DNA of 44,271 bases from Selenomonadaceae bacterium. GTDB lineage: Bacteria; Bacillota; Negativicutes; Selenomonadales; Selenomonadaceae. The position numbers and the translations under genes are program-made. Below are positions 1-8,122 of the stretch, piece by piece. Position 1 is the first letter of the stretch. Each line of letters begins with the position of its first letter. Under the pieces are notes generated by a model. The model ran no database searches and was not told the DNA's origin. It was given only the letters and a program-made list of their open reading frames with translations. The stretch is taken from assembly GCA_017427545.1 (NCBI GenBank), contig JAFRSO010000038.1, positions 1-44,271 on the forward strand. Reading direction: 5' to 3'.

Positions 1-605
1 CAAACCAAAATCTTGACGGAGTTTTTGCCGGTATGTCGTGCATGACTCCTTACCGTTTTCGGTTTTGTAACTCCAGTAGAACGCTATATCATATATAAAC
101 TGATTGGTGGTCGTGCATGACTCCTTACCGTTTACGGTTTTGTAACTCGATTCCTCGATATTGGCTTTCTGGATTTCGACATGTCGTGCATGACTCCTTA
201 CCGTTTACGGTTTTGTAACCGTTGTAGTTGCTGTATCCTTGTGTGAGGTCCTTATCCATAGGGTCGTGCATGACTCCTTACCGTTTACGGTTTTGTAACC
301 TCAACAGAATAATCGTAATCCTCGTGGCGGTTAAATGATTGAGCGTCGTGCATGACTCCTTACCGTTTACGGTTTTGTAACAATGTTAACCGAGAAATCA
401 TCATTGCCTTTGAACAACGTCGTGCATGACTCCTTACCGTTTACGGTTTTGTAACTCTTCGAACGGTTCGCGCTCAGCGAATATTATCGCATGTCGTGCA
501 TGACTCCTTACCGTTTACGGTTTTGTAACATTCCTGCATTACTCCAGTGTCGAGGTAAAGGAACGGGCGTCGTGCATGACTTCTTACCGTTTACGGTGTC
601 TGAAG
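1..605. CRISPR. CRISPR array, distal end, no cas genes in window
   Basis: Eight direct repeats of 37 bp start at 35, 110, 183, 263, 345, 419, 493 and 569. Each begins GTCGTGCATGACTCC and ends GGTTTTGTAAC, with an internal small hairpin ACCG-TTTA-CGGT. Seven complete unique spacers of 36-45 bp lie between them, and a partial spacer occupies 1-34. The repeat at 35 has one substitution in the hairpin loop. The last repeat (569-605) carries C-to-T at its 12th base region and loses the conserved 3' end, which marks the trailer side, so the leader and any cas genes should lie to the left, outside the window. Variable spacer length and a 37-bp repeat fit several type I/III subtypes; I do not assign one. 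Confidence 0.97.
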
Positions 606-616
606 GGCAAAAAATT

Positions 617-646
617 TCCGTCGAACTAATCGGCGGGATTTTTTTT
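617..646 (+). terminator. Putative terminator between CRISPR array and DUF445 gene
   Basis: An imperfect stem TCCGTCG (617-623) / CGGCGGGA (631-638) is followed by eight T residues. It would end CRISPR transcripts running rightward. Further right, an extended -10 (TGATAAAAT, 683-691) may start the DUF445 transcript; no well-spaced -35 is visible. Confidence 0.5.
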
Positions 647-721
647 GGCTGAAAATTTTTTGAAGACAGCGCGGCCGTTTCGTGATAAAATAATTCAAAC
701 GTAACGGAGGTGAAAATTTTT

Positions 722-2110
722 TTGGAAAATAAAACAAAGGCGACGGCAACTCTGGCGGCAAGTGCCCTGTGCGCAGTCTCGACGCTGCCGGAAATTTCGC
801 CGTTGAAATTTATATTGACCGGTTCAGTCGGCGGATTTATTCTCGGACTGGCTAATCACGGATTTTTGGCGGCGACAATCGGCGGTATGGCTGACTGGTT
901 CGGCGTCACGGCACTTTTCCGCAAGCCGTTAGGTATCGGCTTTCACACGGAAATTTTGCGACGCAATCGGGCGCGAATCATGGAGGCTATCGTCGAATTT
1001 GTCGGCACCGATTTGCTCAACACGAAAAATATCATGGAGACTGTCAAGGACGAGAATACCGCGCAGTTGCTGATTGATTATTTTGAGCAGAATAAAGGTC
1101 GGGCGAAGACAAAAGTTCTCGTGCATGAAATTTTAGGCGAATTGTTCGGACATCTCGATACGGAAAAAATTTCTAAAGACGTCGCGCCGATTTTGGAGAA
1201 CGAAATTAAAAATCTCGACGCGCAAAAACTTTTCGACGCCGTGATAAAAGTCGTCACGAATGACAATCACAGCCGGAAAATTTTAATCACGCTCCTGGAC
1301 ACGGGGCATAAAATTCTGCAAAGTCGTCACATGCAGGAGGAAATACTCAAAAAAATTACCGAACTGCGCGAGGCTTACGAAGGCGATTCGGCGGGACGTG
1401 CATTGGTGTTAAGCTCAATGGATTTGACTGACGAAAAAATTTTGAACATCCTCAACGAGACCGTCGACAAAAAAATTAACGAGGCTGAAAAAGTTCTCAA
1501 CACGAAGGGCGCATTGGTCGACAGTGCAACGGCGGCTGCGGCTGATGAGATGATTAAAATGTTCGGCGGATTTGTGAACTCGGCGGTCGGCAGTATCAAC
1601 ACGAAAAAATTTCTCGAAGATTTGAAGACGCTGTTCATGCAGAAATTTGATTCGGCGAACTTTATCAGGACGTGGCTTGATGTCAACGTCAAGGGAGAGA
1701 CTGATCCGAAAATTTTGGAGAAACTCCGCCGTCAACAGGCCGCCAATCCCAAAAGTCATCTTATCGTTGAGGTTGAACGCAAGCCGGTCATTTGGAAAGA
1801 GGCGGTTGATTTTCTCGTCGACGCGAAGATTGACGAATTCATTAAGGATAAAAATCTTCAACGAAAATTCGACAAGCTCATCAAGGATTTCATTGAGGGT
1901 TTGCTTGATGAATATCGCGGGCAAATTCCTAATATGATTCGTGAGCGGCTTGACAAGTTCAGTGACGATGAACTTACGGAATTTGTCGAAGGGCACGTGG
2001 CCGACGATTTGCAAATGATTCGTATCAACGGTTCAGTTTGCGGCGGATTGGTCGGCATGGTTTTATTTATCGTCTCGCAAATTATCGAACGCATTGCGCA
2101 AGGGGGTTGA
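722..2110 (+). CDS. DUF445 family membrane protein, first of a tandem pair
   Basis: About 462 residues. The N-terminal segment is hydrophobic, contains GGFILGLANHGFLAATIGG and is followed by the family hallmark MADWFGVTALFRKPLG. A second hydrophobic segment closes the protein (GSVCGGLVGMVLFIVSQII). Between them lies a long charged, helical region. This is the DUF445 (YheB-like) architecture of a membrane-anchored protein whose biochemical role is not established. I choose the TTG at 722 because a strong GGAGGTG site sits at 706-712, nine bases upstream; the in-frame GTG at 710 overlaps that site. A closely related paralogue follows at once (2115), so the two are probably co-transcribed and may work as a pair. 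Confidence 0.88.
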   Translation: MENKTKATATLAASALCAVSTLPEISPLKFILTGSVGGFILGLANHGFLAATIGGMADWFGVTALFRKPLGIGFHTEILRRNRARIMEAIVEFVGTDLLNTKNIMETVKDENTAQLLIDYFEQNKGRAKTKVLVHEILGELFGHLDTEKISKDVAPILENEIKNLDAQKLFDAVIKVVTNDNHSRKILITLLDTGHKILQSRHMQEEILKKITELREAYEGDSAGRALVLSSMDLTDEKILNILNETVDKKINEAEKVLNTKGALVDSATAAAADEMIKMFGGFVNSAVGSINTKKFLEDLKTLFMQKFDSANFIRTWLDVNVKGETDPKILEKLRRQQAANPKSHLIVEVERKPVIWKEAVDFLVDAKIDEFIKDKNLQRKFDKLIKDFIEGLLDEYRGQIPNMIRERLDKFSDDELTEFVEGHVADDLQMIRINGSVCGGLVGMVLFIVSQIIERIAQGG

Positions 2111-2114
2111 CATT

Positions 2115-3437
2115 TTGAACAGGTGGAACACGGCAGATACAACCTTACTGTGCGCGGCATTATTTTTTCTAGCGGCAGTCGGATTTAAAATCGTTTTTCC
2201 CGGCAGTATCATCGCGGAAGGATTTTTATTCGTGACGGAGGCGGCACTCGTCGGAGGAATTGCGGACTGGTTCGCAGTGACGGCACTTTTCAAAAAACCG
2301 CTCGGCTTCCCATTCCACACGGCGATTTTGCCGCGACGCAGAAAAGATTTCGTCAAGGCGTCAGTCGTCATGGTTCAGCAAGAATTTTTTTCACGACGGA
2401 CGATTTTTAAAAAGCTCGGCGATTTTAAACTCCTGCCGCGCATTGTCGATTACTTCGCAAAAGATTCGACGCGCAAAATTCTCCTCAAGGAACTTTTCAA
2501 TATCGTGAAAAAATTCGTCGCCTCTCAGAATAAAGAAATGCGCTCCAAACAAATTGCCAACGAATTGCGCAGAATCATTCGCGATATTCCCGCGCAAGGG
2601 CTGATTAACGATTTCGGCGCACAATTCAAACGCGGCGATAAGGATAGAGAAATTTTTATCAGCATCGTCAAGGCAATGCGTCGGACTGCTGCCAAGCCTG
2701 AAACGTGCGATAAACTTCAAGCGATTTTGGAAGATTACGCCAATCAGAAGACGAAAAATATGGGCGGCTTCTCGATATTGATGGCGGGGCTGGCGCAAAT
2801 GCTCGACCTCGTGAACTTTGAAGAGGCCGCGCGGATTATGCAAGTTCAGCTGCTGAAACTTTTGGACGAACTCGCCGCAGATACGCAAATTCATCGTCGC
2901 ACGCTAAACGAGTGCCGATTAAAAATTTCGGAGTTGAGTGACACGCCCGAATTCAAAGATTTGGTCGAACGGATACAAATTGACGCGGCGACAGCTTTAC
3001 CGCTCGAAGAGGCGATAGAACTTGCGCTGATTCATATCGAAAAACAAATCACAACGGCGGACGTTGAGGAGATTTTGGAAAAAGTTCGTTCGTCGAAAAA
3101 GTTGCCGAATAAAAGTTTGGGCGTATTGCTGGTGAACGTTTTCAACGAGGAGTACGAAAAATTTTTGCGACTCATCAGCGAAGACACTTCAGCAAGGTCG
3201 GCGTTTGAAAAATTTATTGATGAGTTGACGGCGCGCGCAGCCCTTCATGCTCAACCGCTGGTCGGCGTCGTAGCAAAATCGGCACTCGACAAATTGACGG
3301 AAGAGCAGCTCAACAATCTCGTCTACGATAAGGCGGAGCAAGATTTCATCTGGATTCGGCTCAACGGCTCAATCGTCGGATCGGTCGTCGGACTGGCAAT
3401 TTTCATACTAATCAAGGCGGCGGGGTTGAGCGTGTGA
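2115..3437 (+). CDS. DUF445 family membrane protein, second of a tandem pair
   Basis: About 440 residues, with the same plan as the upstream paralogue: an N-terminal membrane segment (LLCAALFFLAAVGFKIVF), the hallmark GGIADWFAVTALFKKPLGFP, a long helical middle and a C-terminal membrane segment (LNGSIVGSVVGLAIFILIKAA). The TTG at 2115 is preferred: AGGGGGT at 2101-2107 gives a 7-base spacing and is embedded in the stop region of the first gene. An in-frame TTG at 2094 has no ribosome binding site. Translational coupling with the upstream gene is likely. A heptamer repeat array starts three bases after the stop. Function unknown. Confidence 0.88.
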   Translation: MNRWNTADTTLLCAALFFLAAVGFKIVFPGSIIAEGFLFVTEAALVGGIADWFAVTALFKKPLGFPFHTAILPRRRKDFVKASVVMVQQEFFSRRTIFKKLGDFKLLPRIVDYFAKDSTRKILLKELFNIVKKFVASQNKEMRSKQIANELRRIIRDIPAQGLINDFGAQFKRGDKDREIFISIVKAMRRTAAKPETCDKLQAILEDYANQKTKNMGGFSILMAGLAQMLDLVNFEEAARIMQVQLLKLLDELAADTQIHRRTLNECRLKISELSDTPEFKDLVERIQIDAATALPLEEAIELALIHIEKQITTADVEEILEKVRSSKKLPNKSLGVLLVNVFNEEYEKFLRLISEDTSARSAFEKFIDELTARAALHAQPLVGVVAKSALDKLTEEQLNNLVYDKAEQDFIWIRLNGSIVGSVVGLAIFILIKAAGLSV

Positions 3438-3439
3438 AC

Positions 3440-3480
3440 AATGCGTAATGCGTAATTCGTAATGCGTAATGCGTAATTAA
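3440..3480. repeat. Heptamer tandem array, unit AATGCGT
   Basis: Units read AATGCGT, AATGCGT, AATTCGT, AATGCGT, AATGCGT, AATTAA: five full 7-bp units plus a partial one. The array begins three bases after the stop of the second DUF445 gene and fills most of the gap to murI. It is one of at least nine such arrays in the window. Confidence 0.93.
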
Positions 3481-3513
3481 AAAACTACTCTCTAAGTTGG
3501 GAATGAGGAATTA

Positions 3514-4296
3514 TTGAAGATAGCGTTTTTTGATTCGGGGATTGGCGGGTTGAGTGTCCTGCATCACGCGATGAAAATTTTGCCGTCGGAGGAATTTATT
3601 TTTTTCGCGGACGAAGATAACGTGCCTTACGGGACAAAATCACGCGAAGAAGTTTTGAGTTTCGTGGACGCGGCGTTTAAATTTTTGATCGCGCAAGGCG
3701 TCGGAGCAATCGTCGTGGCGTGCAATACGGCAACTTCCGTGGCTGTCAAAGTCATGCGTGAAAAATATCCGCTTCCGATAATCGGCATGGAGCCGGCGTT
3801 GAAAGTCGGATTGGACGCCTTCCCGAACAGAAAAGTTTTGGTTGCGGCGACGGCGATAACAATCACGGGCGAAAAAATTCGTCGGCTGATAAAAAATCTT
3901 CGCGCGGAAAATTTAGCAGAGTTGAAAGCGTTGCCTAATCTGGTCGAATTTGCGGAGCGTCAAGAATTCAATTCGGCGGCGGTGGAAAAATATTTGCGCG
4001 AGGAGCTGGCGAATTATGACTGGGAAAATTTTTCGTCAATGGTTTTAGGGTGCACGCATTTTAATTACTTCAAGGACACGTTGCGGAAAATTTTGCCGCC
4101 GCATGTGAAAATTTTTGACGGCAACGCGGGCACTGTCAACGAACTCATCAGGCGGGCAAATTTAAAATCATCACCAACTGCTAACCGTCAATCATTGACA
4201 ATTTACTATTCAGGACGAGAAGTTATTGACGCGGCGGAACTTGCACGGCTGGAAAAATTTTTGCGGCGGCTCGACAAAATGGAGGCGATAGAATGA
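3514..4296 (+). CDS. murI: Glutamate racemase
   Basis: 260 residues, normal length. It converts L-glutamate to D-glutamate for peptidoglycan. The N-terminus has the substrate motif FFDSGIGGLSVL (D7, S8). The two catalytic cysteines are visible as VVACNTATS (C70) and LGCTHF (C180, followed by H182), and the E-D-N-V-P-Y-G segment sits around 34-40. The start is TTG at 3514 with GAGG five bases upstream. The stop overlaps the next start (ATGA at 4293), so it is translationally coupled to the HAD phosphatase. Family assignment is firm from both cysteine motifs. Confidence 0.97.
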   Translation: MKIAFFDSGIGGLSVLHHAMKILPSEEFIFFADEDNVPYGTKSREEVLSFVDAAFKFLIAQGVGAIVVACNTATSVAVKVMREKYPLPIIGMEPALKVGLDAFPNRKVLVAATAITITGEKIRRLIKNLRAENLAELKALPNLVEFAERQEFNSAAVEKYLREELANYDWENFSSMVLGCTHFNYFKDTLRKILPPHVKIFDGNAGTVNELIRRANLKSSPTANRQSLTIYYSGREVIDAAELARLEKFLRRLDKMEAIE

Positions 4297-4946
4297 AAAT
4301 TTACAGGGCGGCGATTTTCGACATGGACGGGACTTTGGTCGATACGCTTGCCGATTTGCACGACAGCGTTAATGAGATGCTCGCCCATTACAATTTGCCG
4401 TTGAGAACTCTCGACGAGGTAAGGCAATTTGTCGGCAACGGTGCAAGAAAATTGATGATTCGGAGCCTGCCCGCAGATTGTGATTTTATCGACGCGGCGT
4501 TGAATTTTTACAACGGCTGCTACGCCCGCAACTGTCTAAACAAAGTCAAGCCTTACGCGGGGATTATGGAGTTTTTGGAAGTTTTGGAGGCAAAAAAAAT
4601 TCCGCTCGGCATTTGCACGAATAAGCAACACTTCGCGGCAATTGAAATTGCGGAGAAAACTCTTGCGCCGATAAAATTTTCATACGTCAGCGGTGATGAA
4701 CCTAATCAACCTCGCAAGCCTGATCCTACTCGTGCACTTGCTGCCGCCGAAAAATTTTCTGTCGCCCCCGAAGACGTTGCATATTTCGGAGACACGGCGG
4801 TTGATATGAAGACGGCCATTAACGCGGGATTTTTGCCAATCGGTGTGACGTGGGGATTTCGGCCGCGCAGTGAACTTGTCGACAGCGGCGCAAAAATTAT
4901 CGTCGACCACCCGCGTGAAATTTTGGAACGAATCAATTTCGGCTGA
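4293..4946 (+). CDS. gph: HAD hydrolase, phosphoglycolate phosphatase-like
   Basis: 217 residues, typical of the Gph/PGP subfamily. Motif I is FDMDGTLVDT (nucleophile D10, acid D12), motif II is ICTNKQ, motif III is the K of PRKPDP and motif IV is YFGDTAVDMKTA. The alpha-helical cap lies between motifs I and II. Such enzymes dephosphorylate 2-phosphoglycolate or other small phosphates; the true substrate cannot be read from sequence. Its start overlaps the murI stop by four bases and it uses a GGAGG site inside murI (4281-4285), so the two form one transcription unit. The gene symbol is by family resemblance only. Confidence 0.85.
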   Translation: MKIYRAAIFDMDGTLVDTLADLHDSVNEMLAHYNLPLRTLDEVRQFVGNGARKLMIRSLPADCDFIDAALNFYNGCYARNCLNKVKPYAGIMEFLEVLEAKKIPLGICTNKQHFAAIEIAEKTLAPIKFSYVSGDEPNQPRKPDPTRALAAAEKFSVAPEDVAYFGDTAVDMKTAINAGFLPIGVTWGFRPRSELVDSGAKIIVDHPREILERINFG

Positions 4947-4970
4947 AAAATTTTTTGGAGGAGTGACGGC

Positions 4971-5828
4971 ATGGCGAAGACGATAAGTTTGTTTTTGATG
5001 GACGGCAAAGCTAACGGTCGAATCAAATGCACGATTACCGGCAGGTCGGGCGTTATCTTTAAGATTCCGCGCAAAGATTTGGGCAAGAGTAAAGACCGTG
5101 ACGAATTGAAGTACGACGGAGTTTATTTTCTGCTCGGTGAGGAGGACGGTCGCGAAAAAATTTACGTCGGACAGGCAAGCAGTCGCAAGAATGGCAAGGG
5201 GATTCTCGGTCGTTTGAGTGAACATGACCGCAATGGCGAAAAAAATTTTTGGACGGAAGCAATCGTTTTCACAACGACGGATAATTCTTTCGGCTCGACG
5301 GAAATAAAATGGCTTGAAAATAAATTCTGCAACATGGCGATTAAGGCGGCGCGCTGTGATGTCACGAATGGCAATGAACCTCCGCCGGGCAATATCAGCG
5401 AGGAAAAGCAGAGTGAACTTGAGGAGCATGTCGAATTTGTCTTGCTGATTTTGAGTGCAATCGGCTACAAAATTTTTGAACCGAAAAAAGTTTCTCAACC
5501 GCCACCTGTCGTCAATTCCGGCGAAGAAATTTTCCAACTGTCGCGCAAAATTAAGACACTCGGCAGAACGGTTAATGCTCAAATGAAACGCACATCAACG
5601 GGCTACAAAGTTTTGGCGGGCAGTGATATTTCTCCACTCGACGCAGAAAAGTTATCCACGCCGATGAAAAAACTTCGCCACTCGGAAAAAGTCATGAACG
5701 GCAAATTGCTTGAGGACGTGGAATTTTCTTCACCGTCGGGAGCCGCGCAATTTGTCTTGGGAGGTACGGCGGACGGTCCGCGGGAATGGAAATTAAACGG
5801 CGTGTCACTGAAAAATTTTTTGCAGTAA
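4971..5828 (+). CDS. GIY-YIG nuclease-like protein with C-terminal DUF4357
   Basis: 285 residues. The GIY-YIG core is at about 48-125: GVYFLLG (50-52 as GIY), IYVGQAS (65-67 as YIG), R81 in ILGRLSEHD and an acidic residue in STEIKWLENKF. The C-terminus (about 250-285) reads SPSGAAQFVLGGTADG then REWKLNG, the pattern of DUF4357, a small domain often found with restriction-type proteins. The N-terminal 45 residues (LFLMDG...GRIKCT) are typical of this subgroup. The protein is complete and has a strong GGAGGAG site at 4957-4963. The role is probably DNA cleavage in defence or mobility; target unknown. It stands alone after gph and is closed by a terminator. Confidence 0.85.
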   Translation: MAKTISLFLMDGKANGRIKCTITGRSGVIFKIPRKDLGKSKDRDELKYDGVYFLLGEEDGREKIYVGQASSRKNGKGILGRLSEHDRNGEKNFWTEAIVFTTTDNSFGSTEIKWLENKFCNMAIKAARCDVTNGNEPPPGNISEEKQSELEEHVEFVLLILSAIGYKIFEPKKVSQPPPVVNSGEEIFQLSRKIKTLGRTVNAQMKRTSTGYKVLAGSDISPLDAEKLSTPMKKLRHSEKVMNGKLLEDVEFSSPSGAAQFVLGGTADGPREWKLNGVSLKNFLQ

Positions 5829-5837
5829 AAAAAAATT

Positions 5838-5871
5838 AGCCCGCAGGTTTCATAAGCCCGCGAGCTTTTTT
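5838..5871. terminator. Bidirectional terminator between convergent genes
   Basis: Stem AGCCCGC (5838-5844) / GCGAGCT (5860-5866) with one mismatch, followed by T6 on the plus strand and preceded by an A9 run (5827-5835) that gives a U-tract on the minus strand. It serves the GIY-YIG gene from the left and the STAS operon from the right. Confidence 0.75.
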
Positions 5872-5875
5872 GATG

Positions 5876-6217
5876 TCAAATGTCGATTATATTTCCCTGC
5901 TCATCAATCGGATCAGTCAGCAGGAAGAGTGCGCTCAAGTCGACGTGAAAAATTATCGTGTAATCGTCCTCATCATCAACCGCGCCGTTGAATTTGGTGC
6001 TGAACAGCAGCGACGCCGCATGAGAATAGTCGTTAATTTGATCGCCGAACGCGTTGACTTTCTTGCTGCAAATCGGCTCCAAAAATTTAAACACGGTGCC
6101 TGCCGGAAAAATCCCGTCGACAAAAACTTTTTCGGGCAGATAATTATTGTCCTCCACGAAGGGAATTGCAACTTTCGAGCGCAGGAAAAGATTTTCAAAG
6201 TCAAGATTTTTTATCAT
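5876..6217 (-). CDS. Hypothetical acidic protein co-transcribed with STAS gene
   Basis: 113 residues, starting MIKNLDFENLF and ending in an acidic, hydrophobic stretch (TDPIDEQGNIIDI). The ATG at 6217 is preceded by AGGGGTG, which is the very end of the STAS gene, and only four bases separate the two, so translation is coupled. I do not recognise a family. No signal peptide, membrane segment or cysteine pair is seen. Its position in the place usually taken by an anti-sigma kinase or effector suggests a partner in the same switch, which is inference only. Confidence 0.7.
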   Translation of the reverse strand: MIKNLDFENLFLRSKVAIPFVEDNNYLPEKVFVDGIFPAGTVFKFLEPICSKKVNAFGDQINDYSHAASLLFSTKFNGAVDDEDDYTIIFHVDLSALFLLTDPIDEQGNIIDI

Positions 6218-6221
6218 CACG

Positions 6222-6554
6222 TCACCCCTGGAAGTTCACAGAAAATGTAGACCGCTTGTCGGCGATTGTGAGTACATTTGCAAAGCCCGTCATGTTCAAA
6301 ACTTCGCGGACGTTTTCGCGGATATTGATAATTTTCATTGAGCCTTGGTTGTACATGCGTTTTTGAAGTTTGAGCAGAGTCCGCAAGCCCGCTGATGAAA
6401 TATATTCGAGGTCGGTAAGGTCAATCGTCAAGTCGGTGATTCCGTTGAGCGACGCGCTTAAATTTTTGTCGAGTTCAAGAGCGGTGACAGCGTCGAGTCT
6501 TCCGCCAAGTGAAACCGTCAACGCTGAACCTTCCGCAATTTTTTTTATGTCCAT
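6222..6554 (-). CDS. STAS-domain anti-sigma factor antagonist-like protein
   Basis: 110 residues, a single STAS domain. The segment DLTDLEYISSAGLRTLL holds the serine (ISSAGLR) that is phosphorylated in SpoIIAA/RsbV proteins, and the N-terminus alternates strand and helix as expected. Such proteins release a sigma factor by binding an anti-sigma kinase when unphosphorylated. No anti-sigma kinase or sigma factor gene is in the window. The start is ATG 6554 with AAAGGAGG seven bases upstream. A good promoter (TTGACG, 18 bp, TACAAT with extended TG) lies at 6579-6608 on the minus strand. Confidence 0.88.
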   Translation of the reverse strand: MDIKKIAEGSALTVSLGGRLDAVTALELDKNLSASLNGITDLTIDLTDLEYISSAGLRTLLKLQKRMYNQGSMKIINIRENVREVLNMTGFANVLTIADKRSTFSVNFQG

Positions 6555-6578
6555 GTGAATGCCTCCTTTATCGCGGCG

Positions 6579-6620
6579 ATTGTAGCAAAATTTGTAAACG
6601 GGCGTCAAGTGTGCTAAGAT
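6579..6620. promoter_or_regulatory. Overlapping divergent promoters for STAS operon and flavodiiron gene
   Basis: Minus strand: -35 TTGACG (6603-6608), 18-bp spacer, -10 TACAAT (6579-6584) with TGC in front. Plus strand: -35 TTGTAA (6592-6597), 17-bp spacer, -10 TAAGAT (6615-6620) also with TGC in front. The two overlap, so the transcription units may compete or be co-regulated. Confidence 0.65.
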
Positions 6621-6647
6621 TGTCGAAAAAATTTTGGAGGGCTTAAA

Positions 6648-7826
6648 ATGATGAACAACTGCAAGGCGATTCAAATCAGCGAAAATATTTTTTGGGTGGG
6701 CACGGTTGATTGGTCGATGAGAAATTTTCACGGCTACGAAACTTCGCGCGGCTCAACCTACAACGCCTATTTGATTCTCGACGAAAAAATCACACTCATT
6801 GACACGGCGAAGATTACTTTCAAGGACGAATTGATTGCAAGGATTTCTTCCGTTATTGACCCCGCGAAGATTGATATTATCGTCTCCAGTCACGTCGAAC
6901 CTGATCACTCCGGCTCGCTCAAAGAAATTGCCGCCCTTGCTCCCGACGCCGAAATTATCACGACGAATCCCAACGGCCTCAAGGGTTTGACGGCTCGTTA
7001 CGGCAAATTGAATTATAAGGCTGTCAAGGCGGGCGATGAAATTTCTATCGGCAAGCGGACGTTGAAATTTGTTCCGACACCCATGCTTCATTGGCCGGAT
7101 TCGATGGTTACTTACTGCCCTGAAGAAAAAATTTTGTTCTCCAACGACGCCTTCGGTCAACATTTGGCAACGTCCATGCGCTTCGACGACGAAAATAATT
7201 TGGAAACGATTTTGCGCGAGGCGAAGAAATATTACGCGAATATTTTAATGCCCTTTGGCAAGCAAGCTCAAACTGCGCTTAAAGCTCTCGGCGGGCTTGA
7301 AATTAAAATGATTGCTACCGGTCACGGCGTCATTTGGCGGACGCATATCGATAAAATTCTTGACTGCTATAAATCGTGGAGTGCCGGTGAAGTTTCGGAA
7401 CGGGCGGTTATTGTCTTCGACAGCATGTGGCATTCGACGGAAATTTTGGCGCAGACGATAACTGAAGCCTTCGCAAAACGCGGTATCCCCGCCGCTTACT
7501 ATGACATCAAAGCCACGCCGCTAAGCGATATAGTCACGGACATTTTTACGAGCAAATATCTGGCAGTCGGTTCACCCACGATTAACAATCAGATGATGCC
7601 GACGATAGCCGCGTTCCTGTGCTACTTGAAAGGCTTGCGCCCCGTCAATCATAAGGCGTTTGCGTTCGGCAGTTACGGTTGGGGCGGACAAAGTATCGGC
7701 TACGTTGAGGACGAACTTAAAGCGGCGGGCTGTGAAATTATCCTCGACAAAATCCGCGTCGCCAACATTCCGACTGCTCAACAGCTCGACGACATTACGG
7801 GAAAAATTCTTGCGCTCGACTTGTAA
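6648..7826 (+). CDS. fprA: Flavodiiron protein (A-type flavoprotein, O2/NO reductase)
   Basis: 392 residues. The N-terminal metallo-beta-lactamase domain carries the diiron ligands: H82, E84, D86, H87 in SSHVEPDHSG, H148 in MLHWPDS, D167 in FSNDAFG and H226 in ATGHGV. The C-terminal flavodoxin domain starts near 253 (AVIVFDSMWHSTE) and has the second FMN loop AVGSPTINNQMMP and FGSYGWGGQS. There is no rubredoxin or flavin reductase extension, so electrons must come from a separate rubredoxin. Such proteins reduce O2 to water or NO to N2O in the cytoplasm of anaerobes. Tandem ATGs occur at 6648 and 6651, with GGAGG at 6636-6640. Confidence 0.95.
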   Translation: MMNNCKAIQISENIFWVGTVDWSMRNFHGYETSRGSTYNAYLILDEKITLIDTAKITFKDELIARISSVIDPAKIDIIVSSHVEPDHSGSLKEIAALAPDAEIITTNPNGLKGLTARYGKLNYKAVKAGDEISIGKRTLKFVPTPMLHWPDSMVTYCPEEKILFSNDAFGQHLATSMRFDDENNLETILREAKKYYANILMPFGKQAQTALKALGGLEIKMIATGHGVIWRTHIDKILDCYKSWSAGEVSERAVIVFDSMWHSTEILAQTITEAFAKRGIPAAYYDIKATPLSDIVTDIFTSKYLAVGSPTINNQMMPTIAAFLCYLKGLRPVNHKAFAFGSYGWGGQSIGYVEDELKAAGCEIILDKIRVANIPTAQQLDDITGKILALDL

Positions 7827-7831
7827 GGAGA

Positions 7832-7906
7832 AATCCGAATAACGAAATGAGTGCCGGAGCAGTAAAAGCTCTTGCCATGTTTTTAAAGTCGAAAGGCGAT
7901 TTATAA
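7832..7906 (+). pseudogene. HicA toxin remnant, C-terminal ~24 residues only
   Basis: The frame reads NPNNEMSAGAVKALAMFLKSK and ends at TAA 7904-7906. The segment resembles the C-terminal tail of one HicA subgroup (HP-x-NEM then a final helix ending -FL). The tail is followed by AAGGAGG overlapping its stop and then a HicB-like gene, the usual hicA-hicB order. The N-terminal two thirds, including the dsRBD-like fold, are absent: the remnant starts six bases after the flavodiiron stop. No active toxin is expected. The HicA match is by memory of the family pattern, so moderate confidence. Confidence 0.55.
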
Positions 7907-7918
7907 GGAGGTTTTTAT

Positions 7919-8122
7919 ATGGAGTATCTTGGCTACCGTGCAAAAGTTGAATTTGACGGCAAAAATTTTTTCGGCACCATTGAAAATATTTCTGACCTCG
8001 TGACTTTTGAAAGTGATACCGCTGAAAATTTGGAGCACGAATTTCATTCTGCGGTTGAGGATTATATTGAGTTTCGTAAATTGACGAGCAAACATTCGGA
8101 GATATTTGCGGCTGCTGTCTGA
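7919..8122 (+). pseudogene. HicB antitoxin remnant, C-terminally truncated
   Basis: 67 residues. MEYLGYRAKVEFDG, FFGTIENISDLVTFESDT and LEHEFHSAVEDYIEF match the HicB N-terminal (RNase H-like) domain. A full HicB of this type is about 110 residues and ends with a ribbon-helix-helix DNA-binding part, which is missing here. After about residue 58 the sequence runs out of homology and stops inside the next gene in another frame. The start is ATG 7919, with AAGGAGG seven bases upstream. Without its toxin or DNA-binding half it is presumably non-functional. Confidence 0.72.

Noticed and set aside
3440..3480. Heptamer arrays as CRISPR or insertion-sequence ends
   Set aside because: There are no spacers, no target-site duplications and no transposase; the period is a constant 7 bp.
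4680..5582. 300-codon minus-strand frame across gph and the GIY-YIG gene
   Set aside because: It crosses two well-supported plus-strand genes and shows no motif or ribosome binding site.
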